DNA from: Gyromitra esculenta
Lineage: Eukaryota; Ascomycota; Pezizomycetes; Pezizales; Discinaceae
Direction: 5' to 3'
Assembly (NCBI GenBank): GCA_038503075.1
Contig: JBCAML010000014.1
Coordinates: 372,001 to 436,000, forward strand
DNA length: 64,000 nt
Position numbers and translations under genes: made by a program. The notes below the pieces were generated by a model. The model had not been told where the DNA came from. It did not search any database and saw nothing but the letters and a program-made list of their open reading frames with translations. The first letter of the stretch is position 1, and every line of letters begins with the position of its first letter. Shown here in pieces: positions 1 to 11,796 of this stretch.

Positions 1-603
1 CTTTTCGTGAGATATCCGTTATCTAAATCAATGGGATATTTGCAGGGAATTTACTGAGCATGGAAGGTAGCACGTATGCCAACTGTATTTTCTATGCTTG
101 CGATATTGTATCCCTTTTAATGGTGCTGCACTTTGCCCGATGCTTCACGACTTAGTCTGTATTAGACATATGTGGAGTCCCGACTCCCTGTGCTTGTTTT
201 TCGCGTAGAGCTGTTTCAATCGAATCCAATCTAGTGCCAACAATGCCATGCCAGGCTTGATCCCCTGTATCAATATCTCCATATTTTTCCAGTTGTCATA
301 CCACTTAGTACTATCCCCGCATTAAAGCTATGAAATCCTGGCATCGGGTTCTCTGGGCTCATGTATGGGGGAGCAGGGTTGGTAGCGTGCGCTGCATACC
401 GCTTGCCTGCCCCATGGGCAGAAAAATAGTCCGCAGTGTGTATGTGGAAGTGAGCAGCATCAGAAATCCACATAGCTATATAAGTGACGGTCAGAAGCCC
501 ACATGCCTCCGTGTCGGGGTTTTTTTCCTAAGCTGTTCACCCAGAGTTGTGGTGAACTATCTCTTTGATCGGGAAAGAGCTTTAAAAGGCTTGACAACTC
601 AAA
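1..603. other. intergenic, upstream of sugar transporter
   Basis: No gene is supported here. The short open frames on both strands lack family resemblance and splice structure. The last few hundred bases must contain the promoter and leader of the transporter that starts at 604; I see no distinctive element in it. Confidence 0.5.
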
Positions 604-2359
604 ATGGCTATTCCACCCAAGTGGTACCAGTTCCTCGTCGGTCTGTTCGCGTCGATTGGGTCTTTTAATTATGGTTATGATTTGGGTATTATCGCCCAGG
701 TTGTCGTTTCGGATTCCTTTGTGGCAAAATTCCATCCGTCAGATAATGAGAAGTATAGTTCCCCGACTAAGGGTCATAACATTGATGGTTGCTAAAATAT
801 AGTCCTTGCTTCAATAGAGGTCTTGTCGTGTCGCTATTTACGGCCGGAGCTTTCTGTGGTTCCTTCTTCGCTGGTTATCTCGGTGATCTCGTTGGTCGTC
901 GTGGTACTATTGCCATCGCTACTGCAACTTTTATCCTCGGTGGCGGACTACAAGCTGGTGGACAAACCCTTGGGTTTCTCCAAGGTGGACGTTTCGTTGC
1001 TGGTGCTGGGTATACCTTCCCCAATACCTCTGATATTGCGACTTATAGCTAAAATGGCTACTTAGTGTCGGCGTTCTCTGCATGATCATTCCTCTCTACC
1101 AGGCTGAATTAGCGCATCCTTCAATCCGTGGACGTATTACTGCTCTCCAGCAGTTCATGTTAGGAATTGGTGCTCTCTGTGCTTCATGGATCGGCTTCGG
1201 CGCATACAAGGGGTTTGCGCCCACTGACGATAAGCAATGGCGTATCCCTCTCGCAATCCAATGTATCCCTGCAGCGATTCTCGGTCTCCTCATCTTCTTG
1301 TTCCCTGAATCCCCGCGTTGGCTCATTGATAAAAACCGCGCCGGCGAAGGCCTCGCAACCCTCGCGAAGCTCCACGCCCACGGTAACGAAGAGGATCCAT
1401 GGGTCCGAGCTGAGTTCGAGCAGATCCAGGAACAAATTACCTTTGAGCACGAGCACAGCGCGAAGTCATGGAGCGAGTTATTCAAGACCAAGAGCAACTT
1501 CCGGAGGGTGTTTCTGTGTGTTGCCCTGCAGGCGAGTATTCAGTTGACAGGTGTATCGGCGATCCAATATTACAGTCCAACTATCTTTGCGCAAATTGGC
1601 GTGGGTACGGAAAGGGCATTGTTATATCAAGCTTGTAATTCTATTGTTGCCCTCGTTGGGCAGTTCTTGTGTATTCTGTTTATTGACCATTTCGGACGCC
1701 GTTGGCCACTAATTTTTGGAAACTTGGGGAATTGCGTTACGGTAAACTCTAATTTAATCTTGAGAGATTTCGTTTGGGGCATTAACTAACCTGTAATCAG
1801 TTCATTGTTGGAGCTACACTCCTCGCGGTTTTCCCTCCTGGAAAAGATAATCCCATGAGCGCGCAAATCGGTTTCATCGCCACCACATGGATTTACAACT
1901 TTTCCTTCAGTGCTACCTGTGGCCCTCTATCGTGGATTATTCCTTCTGAAGTCTTCAACACAGCTACAAGGTCCCGTGGTGTGTCTTTGGCTACCATGAT
2001 GAGTTTCGCTATGAACACGATGATTGGGCAGGTTACTCCTATCGCCATGACCAATATTGGTTGGAGATACTACTTCCTTTTCGTAAGTCGCACTTCTTCC
2101 ACAAAACTTTAGTGGGCGATTAATCGCTGACATTGATGGAATCTAGATCGTGTGCAATCTGACCAACGCTATCTTTTTCTGGGCCCTTCTTCCAGAGACG
2201 GCAAAGGTTCCCCTCGAAGCCATGGACAGTTTGTGGGATAATGCGCCATGGTTTGTACCAACGATGGAAACCAAAAACTATCTTGCAGATCTTGAGCACC
2301 GAGAGTTGGAGATCAGCGAGAAGCAAGCTGTTTCTGTTGCTGTTGATCACAGGGAATAG
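604..2359 (+). CDS. MFS sugar (hexose-type) transporter
   Basis: Exons 604-752, 803-1009, 1066-1741, 1801-2082 and 2147-2359 join in frame to 508 aa; all four introns (50-64 nt) are GT-AG. Sugar-porter signatures are visible: GSFNYGYDLG in the first helix, GDLVGRRG in the first inter-helix loop, PESPRWL before the central loop, a QLTGVSAIQYYSP helix-7 motif, DHFGRRW, and PSEVFNTATRSRG near helix 10. Length and the 12-helix layout with a cytoplasmic middle loop fit the family. It should be a plasma-membrane proton symporter or facilitator for hexoses or related sugars; substrate cannot be read from sequence. The start at 604 begins close to the first helix, as is usual for this family. Confidence 0.9.
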
Positions 2360-2824
2360 GTAGCTTTCTAGGAGTTTGATTATTTCTTTGTAGTATACTT
2401 CTGTCATGATTGAAATGATTCCTCGTAGCGCGGATGTATTTAGTTGATGAAATCTCAGTGTGTTGAAAACGAGAAGCGATGGTGTAGTGATGCCGAGTGA
2501 GAAACGGTGATATGATGACAGGGGTGTGTGGCCAAGAGACTTGGCAGGGTTCGCAAGCAGCCCAAAAGCGTTGTCAGAGATCTAAGCCAAACGGGCTCGA
2601 CGACGAACCACACTGACATTCTCCCATATATAGCATTGACCGTCATCACCTCCGCTCTTTACTGTAAGAAGTAGATTGATATCTCTTGCTATCGAATGTC
2701 ATCTTGAACACTCGGCGATTCCTTGCCAATCACCCTTCAAGTCGTCGTACTGCGTTTGCCTTGGAGCCCCTGATCAAGCAACAGCTCGCCTGAGCCTTAC
2801 CGTCTCCCTCCAACCCACCTCACA
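2360..2824. other. intergenic
   Basis: Gap between the transporter stop and the next start on the same strand. It holds the transporter 3' region and the promoter of the following gene. Nothing specific is recognised. Confidence 0.5.
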
Positions 2825-4620
2825 ATGCCCCGAGGGCTCTATAGTCGCCTAGTGGCCGGTAGCCAATCTATCTCCACCCGTCGCCTACTCATCTTCCTAT
2901 CCGGAATCCTTCTTCTCTCCATCTCGGCCCTATTATTCATACCATCATCCCTAGTCTCACCTGGCACACATTCAGTAGTAAAATTCGAGATTACCGAGAC
3001 AGTTTCAGAAACTCTTAGTGAATTAAATCCTTTTAAACAGGCATCGCATAAGCCTCCTGCGCCACAAAGAAACTCAACCTCAAGCACTGATTCATGGTTC
3101 TCGAGCTGGAAATGGCTGAACCCATTCTCGAGTAATATCTCCGACGACGAGGAGCGTAGCGTGCTACCGCCACTAGAGAAAAGGTGTCCAGTATATACCT
3201 TCTACGACTCGACTGCAAAGGGCGAGGATGCAGAGGTGGAGGATATGTTGTTGCTTGCGTGGAGGAGGGCATTCTGGGCGCAGGGCTTCAGGCCTATTAT
3301 TCTAGGCATGGGAGAAGCGAAGGAACATGGCTTGTATAGGGTCGTGAGGGATGCCAACCAGTTCCATCCCGATTTTGAGCGCGAGGTTATGAGATGGCTT
3401 GCATGGAGCCACATGGGTAGGGGACTACTTGTAGACTACCGGGTATGTTTTCTTGGTTGGAATTCAAAGATAAGACAAGGAAATTATGACTAAATAGTTC
3501 CATTTAGATTATTCCTATGGCGCCATGGCAAGACCACACCTTATCTGCGCTCCGCCGCTGCGATTTCCGTGATGTTACTCGTTATGAAAATTGGGGTCAC
3601 CGCCTCTTTGCCGGCGATAAGCCCGCAATCGACGCAGTTCTAAAACATATTACTTCTAGCAAGATCGATAGTGAAACTATGACCATCGAAGGAGCCACAA
3701 AAGCAGCGGGAGAAGATTTGTTCCACATTGACTCAATCCCAAACTCCTTCGCAGACTACACTTCCGAGGCCGTCAAATTAAAGTACCCAAAACTTAGATT
3801 CAAGGACCTACCAGCTCTCATCAATATACACCTGCATGAGAACTTTCTCGCCATGTATCCATCCGGCATCTCGCTCTTAAGCCCATTCCCAGAGAGCCTC
3901 GGCGCGATGCATTATCCTTCAAGCATTCTCTCCAACCGCATTGCATTCTGCCCGCCTGGAAATCCGGAACCAGGTAGCTGCCCATCCAACCATCCTGACT
4001 GCAAGCCCTGCACAACGGCGCTCAAGATAACTCCCAGCCTGAAACTCACCAACAAAACCGGGACTTTCAACTTGGGCACAATTCCCCACCCTTACACTTT
4101 TGCCGCCCTTCGTAACCCAGACATCAACCTCTCTACCGACTCTGAAAGCAAATCCCTCCGCTTCATTCGCCGTAAAACCGAGCGTGACGAATGGCTACGT
4201 AGTGTCACTCCCGGCGCCGCTCTAGGCCCTGCACCCCGTGTAGTGGTCATCAAACGGGCTATCACCGATCCTGGCCTCAACACCCTTCTTGCCACTTCAG
4301 ACGCGGGATTTACAGAGCTCGACTGGATCTTTGGGTTCACTTTGCCAACGATGGATGACCTAAAGCGAGAGCTGCCTAAACCGGACGAGAACCAGAGAGC
4401 GCTGCTCGAGAAAACGCATAAAGATGCATTCTCGCAGAAGGACGGCGGGAAGAAGAAGAAACTTAGGAAGATCGTTGAGATGTGGAATTTGGGGAATACC
4501 GAGGCGTGGAAGTTCGCGGGAGCAATCGCGGAGAGGAGATCGATGGAGAGGAGGAAGTGGAGTGAAGAGGAGCGAGCGTTCGGAAGGGGCTTAAGCCCGG
4601 AGGAAAAGAAATACACGTAG
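2825..4620 (+). CDS. type II membrane protein of unnamed fungal family
   Basis: Exons 2825-3442 and 3508-4620 (intron 66 nt, acceptor TTTAG) give 576 aa. A short basic N-terminus is followed by one hydrophobic segment at about residues 22-42 (LLIFLSGILLLSISALLF), then a Ser/Pro-rich stem, so the bulk probably lies in the Golgi or ER lumen. The body has motifs such as RCPVYTFYD, RRAFWAQGF, LLVDYR followed by IIPMAPWQD, and a Cys-rich stretch near residues 345-365. The C-terminus is basic and charged. The architecture resembles Golgi glycosyltransferases with a stem, and the DYR region could be a nucleotide-sugar contact, but I do not recognise a named family and assign no reaction. Confidence 0.75.
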
Positions 4621-6085
4621 CTGTGCGGGTAGCAACAAAAGTATTGGTAAGGGAGAAGAGAGGATGAAGAGAGGTGTTAATATAATTGTTCGAAACGAAA
4701 TGCGTGTATGGAAAGGACTAAGGTTGGGATGGGCGGGGATGGGGGGCAGGGATGGGATGGGATTTGGGGGGGGGCAGATGGGAGTTCAATTAGATACCTA
4801 TTTCTGTTGTTTTTTTCTTTCTCTCTTTCTTCTATTCTCGTACTAGGGTTCTTCGTTATATATATTTTTATTATTCTACGCAGAAATGGAAACTGCATGT
4901 ATGGTAGGGTGGGGAATATGCGTGTGCCTGATGAAGAAAGATGTGAATGACTCTGAGCTGTATAAGGTTAGCTAGGCTAGAAGGAATTTTTTTAAAAAAA
5001 AAACTTCTTTCACCTATGTTATCTATTTAATTAGGGATTCCTACAGCTTCTTTATAGGCTGGGCAAGAGCTTATTGCAGATCATGCCGAGAGCAAGGTGT
5101 AGCGTCGTAAAAACACATTTAGGACATCAGTATCATTACGTGTAGAGTAGCTGGCTTCTGGACATTTGTTCATATGTCACTGATCTATCGAGATACTACA
5201 TGTACCCCGTTAAACCCACAACCTATATATGTCTAAATATTCATCAAATCGTCGGATGGAATCATATGAACACCTCAGTTTATTGGGAGCTCACAAGAAA
5301 TTTAAATAAGTCTCGCTCGCAATTTTTAAACCGAGTTGGCACCTTGTCATAGGGTGTCACTCGAAGACGGCCACTAATCAATGCTGTAGGTGGTGTTCAG
5401 AGTAGCATGGCTCACTCTAGGAAAAATACTGTGTAAAATAGGCTCTGCCCTAATTCTTATTATGGCGCACTTATTAGACCAAACGACGCTTGCTTTAGTA
5501 GGACGTAGAATGAAATGATTTTTTTATATCGAACCGTAATCACAAACCTCATTGCCACTTGGGTGATAAAATAGAGTCTCTTTTGCAATTGTATGGTTAT
5601 TCTATCTAGATCTTGAATTTGAAATATACTAAAATGAAAGACGCCATAGCTTCTTCACTTGCACCTTTTATTTGGCCATAATTGCACTATAAAAAAAGAA
5701 TTATGGAAAAATAGGCTGGGCACCAGATAGTACTTTGACTAGAGTCGTTCGTTCCACAACCGCTTAACAAGTGAACCATCCATATCTACATGTACGATGC
5801 CGTTTATTCCCAAGTAATGATCAACATTATCAAGTACAATATGATTATAGTCACCGATATAAATTCCATATACCTCTATGATTATCTTCACCCGATTGCC
5901 TACTCTAACTTTCTATTGTACTTGGGTACAATCATATAGCTAAAGCCCCACTTTAAAAATACAAAATGGAGTATTAAAAAGACACATTCAAGATATACGA
6001 TCATATGTTACAAAAAGCTACACATGACGCCATCCCATTTTTGAATTTTTTTTTCTACTAGCCTAATTCTCCGAAAAGAACTCTA
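4621..6085. other. AT-rich intergenic between convergent genes
   Basis: About 1.4 kb between two converging genes. It contains poly-T and poly-A tracts, a G-rich stretch near 4740-4780, one copy of a 48-bp dispersed repeat (5676-5723) and two TACATGTA octamers (5197, 5787). No gene is supported. Confidence 0.55.
5676..5723 (+). repeat. 48-bp dispersed repeat, copy A
   Basis: Matches 26958-27005 at 45 of 48 positions in the same orientation. The left half has inverted 8-base arms CCATAATT and AATTATGG (5676-5683, 5699-5706); the right half contains ATAGGCTGGGCAC. Origin unknown; probably a fragment of a mobile or non-coding repeat family. Confidence 0.7.
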
Positions 6086-9000
6086 TCAATCACCCCGAAC
6101 CCTACCCGTTCCTTGAGACTCCGGTTGGTCTGAAGCTCCAAAACCCCAAGATGACTTCCTCTTTTTCTTTCCCTTCTTCTCTCCATACTTCTCGTCGAAC
6201 TTCCTGATAGCTGATAATGATGACATATCATCGCTGATACTAGCGCTGATCTCTTCGAGTGCTTTCGCGAAATGGCGATCCTCAAGCAGCCTCTTCTCCG
6301 GGTACTTGTAAGCCTCACCCGCAGCCTTGGCTACGGCTGCGGCTGCATTCTCCTCACGAACACAAGCAAGTGCCGCGGACACACAGATATTCTTCAAGTC
6401 AGAACCCGAGAATAAATTCGTTTGGTCCGCGATGCTTTCGAGTGATACTGATGGCGCCAAAACTTCGGTCGCTAAGTGGATCTTGAGAATCGCAAGACGA
6501 TCATCACGAGTTGGAAGGTCGACAAGAATTCGGCGGGGAAGACGACGGAGCACGGCGTCATCAAGGTCAAAAGGACGATTTGTGGCAACCATGATGAAGG
6601 CTGTTGTTGTGAGATCGGCCCATTCCTTCAGGAACTGATTGATGATCTCGCGATGAGCGGTTCTAGTAGAATGGCTGTGGCGGCTACCGAAGATTGCGTC
6701 GGCCTCGTCAATGAAGACAACACAAGGCGACAGCTTTTGCGCAAGTGAAAAGATGGCTTTGACGTTCTTTTCACCTTCGCCGACATACATGTCGAAAATT
6801 TCCGACCCGCTAACTTCAAGGACCTGTAATAGCACGTTAGGGATAGTCGATGAATGATAGAAATGGCTAATAAACGTACCGTGGCTCCACTCTCCTTAGC
6901 AACTGCTTTCGCTAGTAGGGTTTTACCGGTCCCTGGAGGTCCATACAGCAGCACACCCGGTATCCGATCTGTCGCTAGAACACCATACTTAAATGCCTCC
7001 GGCCTGATTAGAGACAATGAAGTTAAAGTCTTTAACGCCTCGATAGTTTCGTCTGCAGCCCGCACCGAGGAAAACCCCGTATGTATGTTCTCCGGGTTAA
7101 TAACGCCACCCAACAATTTCTTTTCGTGAGGTGTACAGTTCTTTGGTAGTTTTGGTTTCGATTTCTTAAACACTCCATTGGTTTGCTCGAGCGAATCCAT
7201 CTCTGCTTCCCATTCATCAAACTCCTTAATCGCCTTCTGACGCACCCGTTCCCCCGAAGCCCAACTAAACTTCGTCGCGTCGCTGCTGTCGAGGAGCTCA
7301 ACGGCTTTTTTGATGTCTTCGATTCCAATTTCTCCACCCTTACCTTCTCGTTGTCCGAGCACCGTAGTTACAACACGATGTACGCGATCGAAGTTCCAGA
7401 TTGTATCGACGATTCCTGGGATGCTGACTTCGTCCTTCTCCCTTGATAGATGCCAATTCTGTGGGACAACTAGGGTGATAGCCTGGCCTATATCCCCACT
7501 TCGTCTTCGTATAACATCGCGCAGGTGGCGGATGTTAACCTCCCGTATCCGGGCTTCTTTGTCATTCCTGAAAATTCCACTTAGAATATGTGAGCTGTGA
7601 GGGGGCACAAGAATAGTTCTCTCGAAAGAGTCTTCGGGTTGAGACTGTATCGAGCGGACAGCAGACTTTGTAAGATTTTCAGAGGTCTCTTCGGTTGAGG
7701 TCGTTCCGAGGATTATAATGCTTTCGCCTTCCCTACGTCGTCGCTGGACTATTTCGTGGAGCATACGCAGGAGAGCATCGCCAGAGGATGTCCGTTCCAG
7801 CTCGCGGTAGTCTCGGATGTGTATTATTGTTCTACTTGGGTTTGACGAGGACTGAGATTTTGCAGGCTCTGGTGAACTTAAGTCTGAGGGAGACAAGGTG
7901 GAAGATTTGGCCGCCCGCTTAGTTTGAGCAGCAGTTATGAGGGCTTCTAGAAGAGACTGCATTTTCTGCTCATTCGTACGATCGAGTATGATTTCATGCG
8001 GTTTGTTGGGGGACTGAGAGTTTCCTCCTACTCCCATCACAGAAGATATAGGAATAATTGTTGCGCCGGTCAATCGCCCCGATAGCAAGAGCTGCTGTAA
8101 AGGACTGGGGAGATTTCCAATAAGTCGTGATGGGAACGGCTTTGGTTGCTGGGTGGCAAAATGATTTTCTTGTTCAACTTCTTCCTCCTCCTCATCAAAT
8201 TCCTCCTCCTCGTTCTCTTCATCGTTCTCCTCCGCTTCCTCCACCTCTTTTGAGAGAGAGGAGCTGAGTTGGGCATCGTATCCTAGGGAACGAATTGAAA
8301 AAGATGAGAACCCGGGGGAGGCGGACACTATGCATTATTATTAGATATTGTTTCATAGACTGGGTGTAAGAACTAAATTCGAGCACAATGCATAAAGTAG
8401 GCTTACAGTGACGTGAGTCGCCCAAGAAATCGCCCGCTATTTCCTCCAAATCTTGAGCGTCTATCCTTACTATGTCCGCGTTGGCATCTGCTGCCACACT
8501 CTCTACCACTGCATCTAAGCAGTAAATACCACCCTCCTTTGGAAAGTGAAGAAGGCAATTCGACTTCATAGCGGCAAAGCTATCCAGGAATGGAGCTTTG
8601 GGAAGCATCAACCCAGCTTGCGCATGTGTCTGAATTTCCTTCCATATCGGCTCATCCAACCAATACTTATGTTTTTTCTGTTCCTCAAGCTCTTCCAACA
8701 ACTTGTCAACATCCTCATCACTAACATCATCTTCATCAAAGGTATCGTTAGACTTGGCAGATTTCTCCCTAGATGCCACGCCCTGCTCCTTAGATGGTGG
8801 CTCCACTTTGACAGGAGCAATCCCAAGTTTCCTGCCCGCTGGATCCATGATGCTATCCTCCCGTAACGTCACGCTGTGATCAAGGAACCATTGCGGTACA
8901 TCCGGCTTCTCAAAAAGTGGCGTTGCCTTCGATGCCACCCGTCTAGACTTTGAACCAGCTGGCCGTCCACGTGCTCTCTGAGGTCGATCCGTCGGGTCTT

Positions 9001-9325
9001 CAGTGTTCCCTCCGGTAGTCGAATCTTCAGCCAGCGTCTCTGGTTTAAACGTAGTTTCTCTAGATTCCCCGTCTCTGTCCACAGCCACAACATCCTCGTT
9101 TTCTCTCACGCCCAAATCTTCCTGGACATCAGTATTTTTCGCTGTGGGATCCGAGGACGTATCGCCAGCCTTTATCGAGTCACTGGGATCGGCTAGCAGA
9201 GCCTGGGGCGTGATATGAAAACATCTCGAAGAAACTCGGAGGTGTCGGGCTGGGAGGCGTGGTAGTGGTCTTCGCCGCGCAATGGGGAGCACTGACAGAA
9301 GCGCCCGTCGGGTGACAGCTTGCAT
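6086..9325 (-). CDS. mitochondrial AAA+ ATPase, Msp1/ATAD1-like
   Basis: Exons (minus) 9325-8407, 8327-6880 and 6823-6086 give 1034 aa; introns are 79 and 56 nt. I chose the Met at 9325 because it begins an Arg-rich, Ser-containing presequence (MQAVTRRALLSVLPIARRR) typical of mitochondrial import; an upstream start at 9379 would add 18 residues. An acidic run sits near residues 334-360. The C-terminal third is one AAA domain: Walker A GPPGTGKT (about 769), Walker B VVFIDEAD (about 824), sensor MVATNRP and arginine fingers in LRRLPRR. These match the Msp1/ATAD1/spastin clade, which extracts or remodels membrane proteins. The long N-terminal region is unlike yeast Msp1, so the exact role is inferred only as a mitochondrial ATPase. 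The C-terminal tail is Lys-rich. Confidence 0.85.
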
Positions 9326-10014
9326 CAGCCTTAGAGATGATTGTGGGAAGGCAAGCGGTTTTGAGCTGCCCTGACACAATAGTGGATCGAAAACGTTGCT
9401 TGGACTATTCGTGTCTCTTGACTCGGGAGCTTTCTGGCAGTAATTTTTCTTTTTGGAGAGCGGCGTTCTGTGCCAAGACGTCCCTGATTACATGTAGCTA
9501 CCGATCTGGTGCTTATCTTATCTGATCGTCTGCTTATCAGCAGCTATTCGAGCGATGTGCCGCGGAGTCGACCAAGAGCATACCCGAATATAACTTGAAG
9601 GATTCCTATATTACCGGGTATGCACTTCCTTCTGGTACCAAAGGGCTTGTTTATACATAAATATTACTACTACACAGACCAGCTCCGCGACTCCCACTCC
9701 GGGTAAGGGTTTTTAGCTGTGGAAATCAACTATCACGGCTGGCGGCCTGATTGATCCGTCTCGGACATAAGACAGAATTAGTTCTCCATTCCTGCCTTTA
9801 AAAGTTCTTTAATCCCTGTAAATTATTTACCTGAGCTAAAGTACCCGAGACTTTGAGTCAATCGAGGTTTTAAATATCACCATCCTCCTGCTTGAGGACT
9901 CTTAATGAAGAGTGTTCGGAAATAGGATCGTCTACAAGGAGCATGTGCCCAAACCCACAACAGCATGAATTTTTATGAACAAAAAACCAAGTCGAACATA
10001 AAAATTTTCTTCTT
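9326..10014. other. intergenic
   Basis: Upstream region of the AAA ATPase gene and 3' region of the coiled-coil gene. No gene or distinctive repeat seen. Confidence 0.5.
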
Positions 10015-11161
10015 TCAAATACCACCACCTAATCTTCTGATATCCTTTGTAACAGCCTCAATACTCCTCATAATAAGACTATATTTCTCTACTAGACCCC
10101 TCATATCGCTCCCCGCCTTCTCATACCTCTTCAACTCCCCCTCGACCGTCTTCTGCCTTGCTAAGAGCCGCGAGGAAGTATCATGCAGATGCATCCTATA
10201 ATTCTCAAGCGCATCCGTTCCCTCCGAATCATAGATTGCAGCCAGGGCCTCATACTTCATAACCGACAGCTTCCCAGACATGCTTGAGGAAACAACGGCA
10301 AGATGAGCAGATTTCGCAAGAACCGCTCTATGGATTGGCGGATGAAGAGTTTGATGTGTCTGGGTTAGGGTTTGATGGGTTAACGACTTATACGCCTCGA
10401 GACATTGGAGTGTTAGTGTAGCCACAGATGCACGTTGTGCGGAAAGGATTTCCTGGGCGTGGAGAAGTGATTTTCGGCGGTGTGCTATATCGGCGGGGAG
10501 AAGGTCGATTTTGGAGTCTAGGATGCGGGGGTTTGTGTCTGGATTGTGTTTGGTTAGTAATCTTTTCTTATGTTCCTTGCGCAGTATAAAAAGCGGGTAT
10601 GCCAGATACTTTCGGGATATGCAATCTCTGCGATATCGAGAGCAGTTGAAGTCAGGGAGTGCGATATCGCACTCCCGAGCTCCCCTAGCGAGTCGTGGAA
10701 ATCATCAATGGCGCCGGAAAGGAGCGGAAGGTCGCTTTGAGAACGCGGTGGGACGATTACTAGGTCTATTATCTCTTGGAGCTGTTTTTAGAGAGGAATT
10801 AAGAGCCATGTTAGCTACTGGGAAAGTTATTGAGTGAATTGATGGGAATTGTATCGAATATACCTCATCCGGGAGAGTAGAAGATCGCCTCGTTATCGTC
10901 TCCAACTCTCGTTGCAGAAGCTGCGATTTTGCGAGCTCAGCTCGGTGGGTTCTGAGTTCCTGAAAATGACGATCCGTCAGTGAGCTAGTCAATTGTACTC
11001 GGAAGAAGTGGATAGCGCACCTGGTCCAAGACATGGTGGCTGCGGGAGGCAGAACGCGTAGTCAGGTCTTCGGGGTTTAGAACCTTAGTCGTGAGGTTTT
11101 CGTAGAGATTCTTGAATAATGGGTTGGCGGATAATGCGTCCACGGGGACTGGGGGAAGCAT
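10015..11161 (-). CDS. conserved coiled-coil protein, function not recognised
   Basis: Four exons on the minus strand, 11161-11021, 10959-10864, 10781-10610 and 10538-10015, give 310 aa. The three introns (61, 82, 71 nt) have good signals, including a perfect TACTAAC branch site in the last. The start is the ATG at 11161 (MLPPVPVDALSANPLFKNLY). The rest is largely helical and charged, with heptad-like stretches in the second exon (HRAELAKSQLLQREL) and at the C-terminus (LARQKTVEGELKRYEKAG). The layout resembles small kinetochore or augmin-type subunits of filamentous fungi, but I cannot name the family. All exons are in phase, so it is clearly an expressed-type gene rather than a chance frame. 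Confidence 0.75.
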
Positions 11162-11796
11162 TATTCACTGGGGAGGTGTTCGAATTTGGGGATCAGCCGC
11201 TGTTGTAGAGCTGCTTAGCCAGGGGTGTAGATTAAGGGTTAGGGCAACTTCGCGGCCTCGCAAAACGAAATCTGCTAGAATCGACCCTATGCCGCAAAGC
11301 TGGCAGTACAGTATGTCCAGAGGAGCCAGAGACCTGCTACTTGGCCGATACTATGCTTGTAGTGGATGGTGATAAATGCCGAGTGAGGGGTCATGACTGA
11401 CCTGCCTGAGATCGTTCCCTGCAGAGGATTCTTAAGCTGAAGGATCCCTAACCAAATTTCACGACTAAAACAACCACGATGTCTTTTCCATAGAGTAATC
11501 AGAAATGACGGCCAAATCCAGACGCCATATGAGTAAACAAATAATGATGGCAATATCCCTATGGCGTTGAGGTAAGATGGGGTAGGGTAAGATAGAGCCA
11601 CAATTGAGCCTCACTATTCGCCCGTTGCTTATTTCCCCAAGCGACAGTTTTCCTTCAGTCCTTCACCCGGCTCCTCTCTCTCGCCCACTAGGTAGAGAAC
11701 TAGTATTAAATCCTCACCGCTAGGTATACTCATCGTTTACTGCGACTTTCTCACCGCTCCATTCCAGGTCGTTTCACCCCCGGATCACTAGCTTCC
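11162..11796. other. divergent intergenic region
   Basis: Lies between the coiled-coil gene (leftward) and phytochelatin synthase (rightward), so it holds both promoters. A 104-codon antisense frame inside it shows no family features. No metal-responsive element could be identified by eye. Confidence 0.45.
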
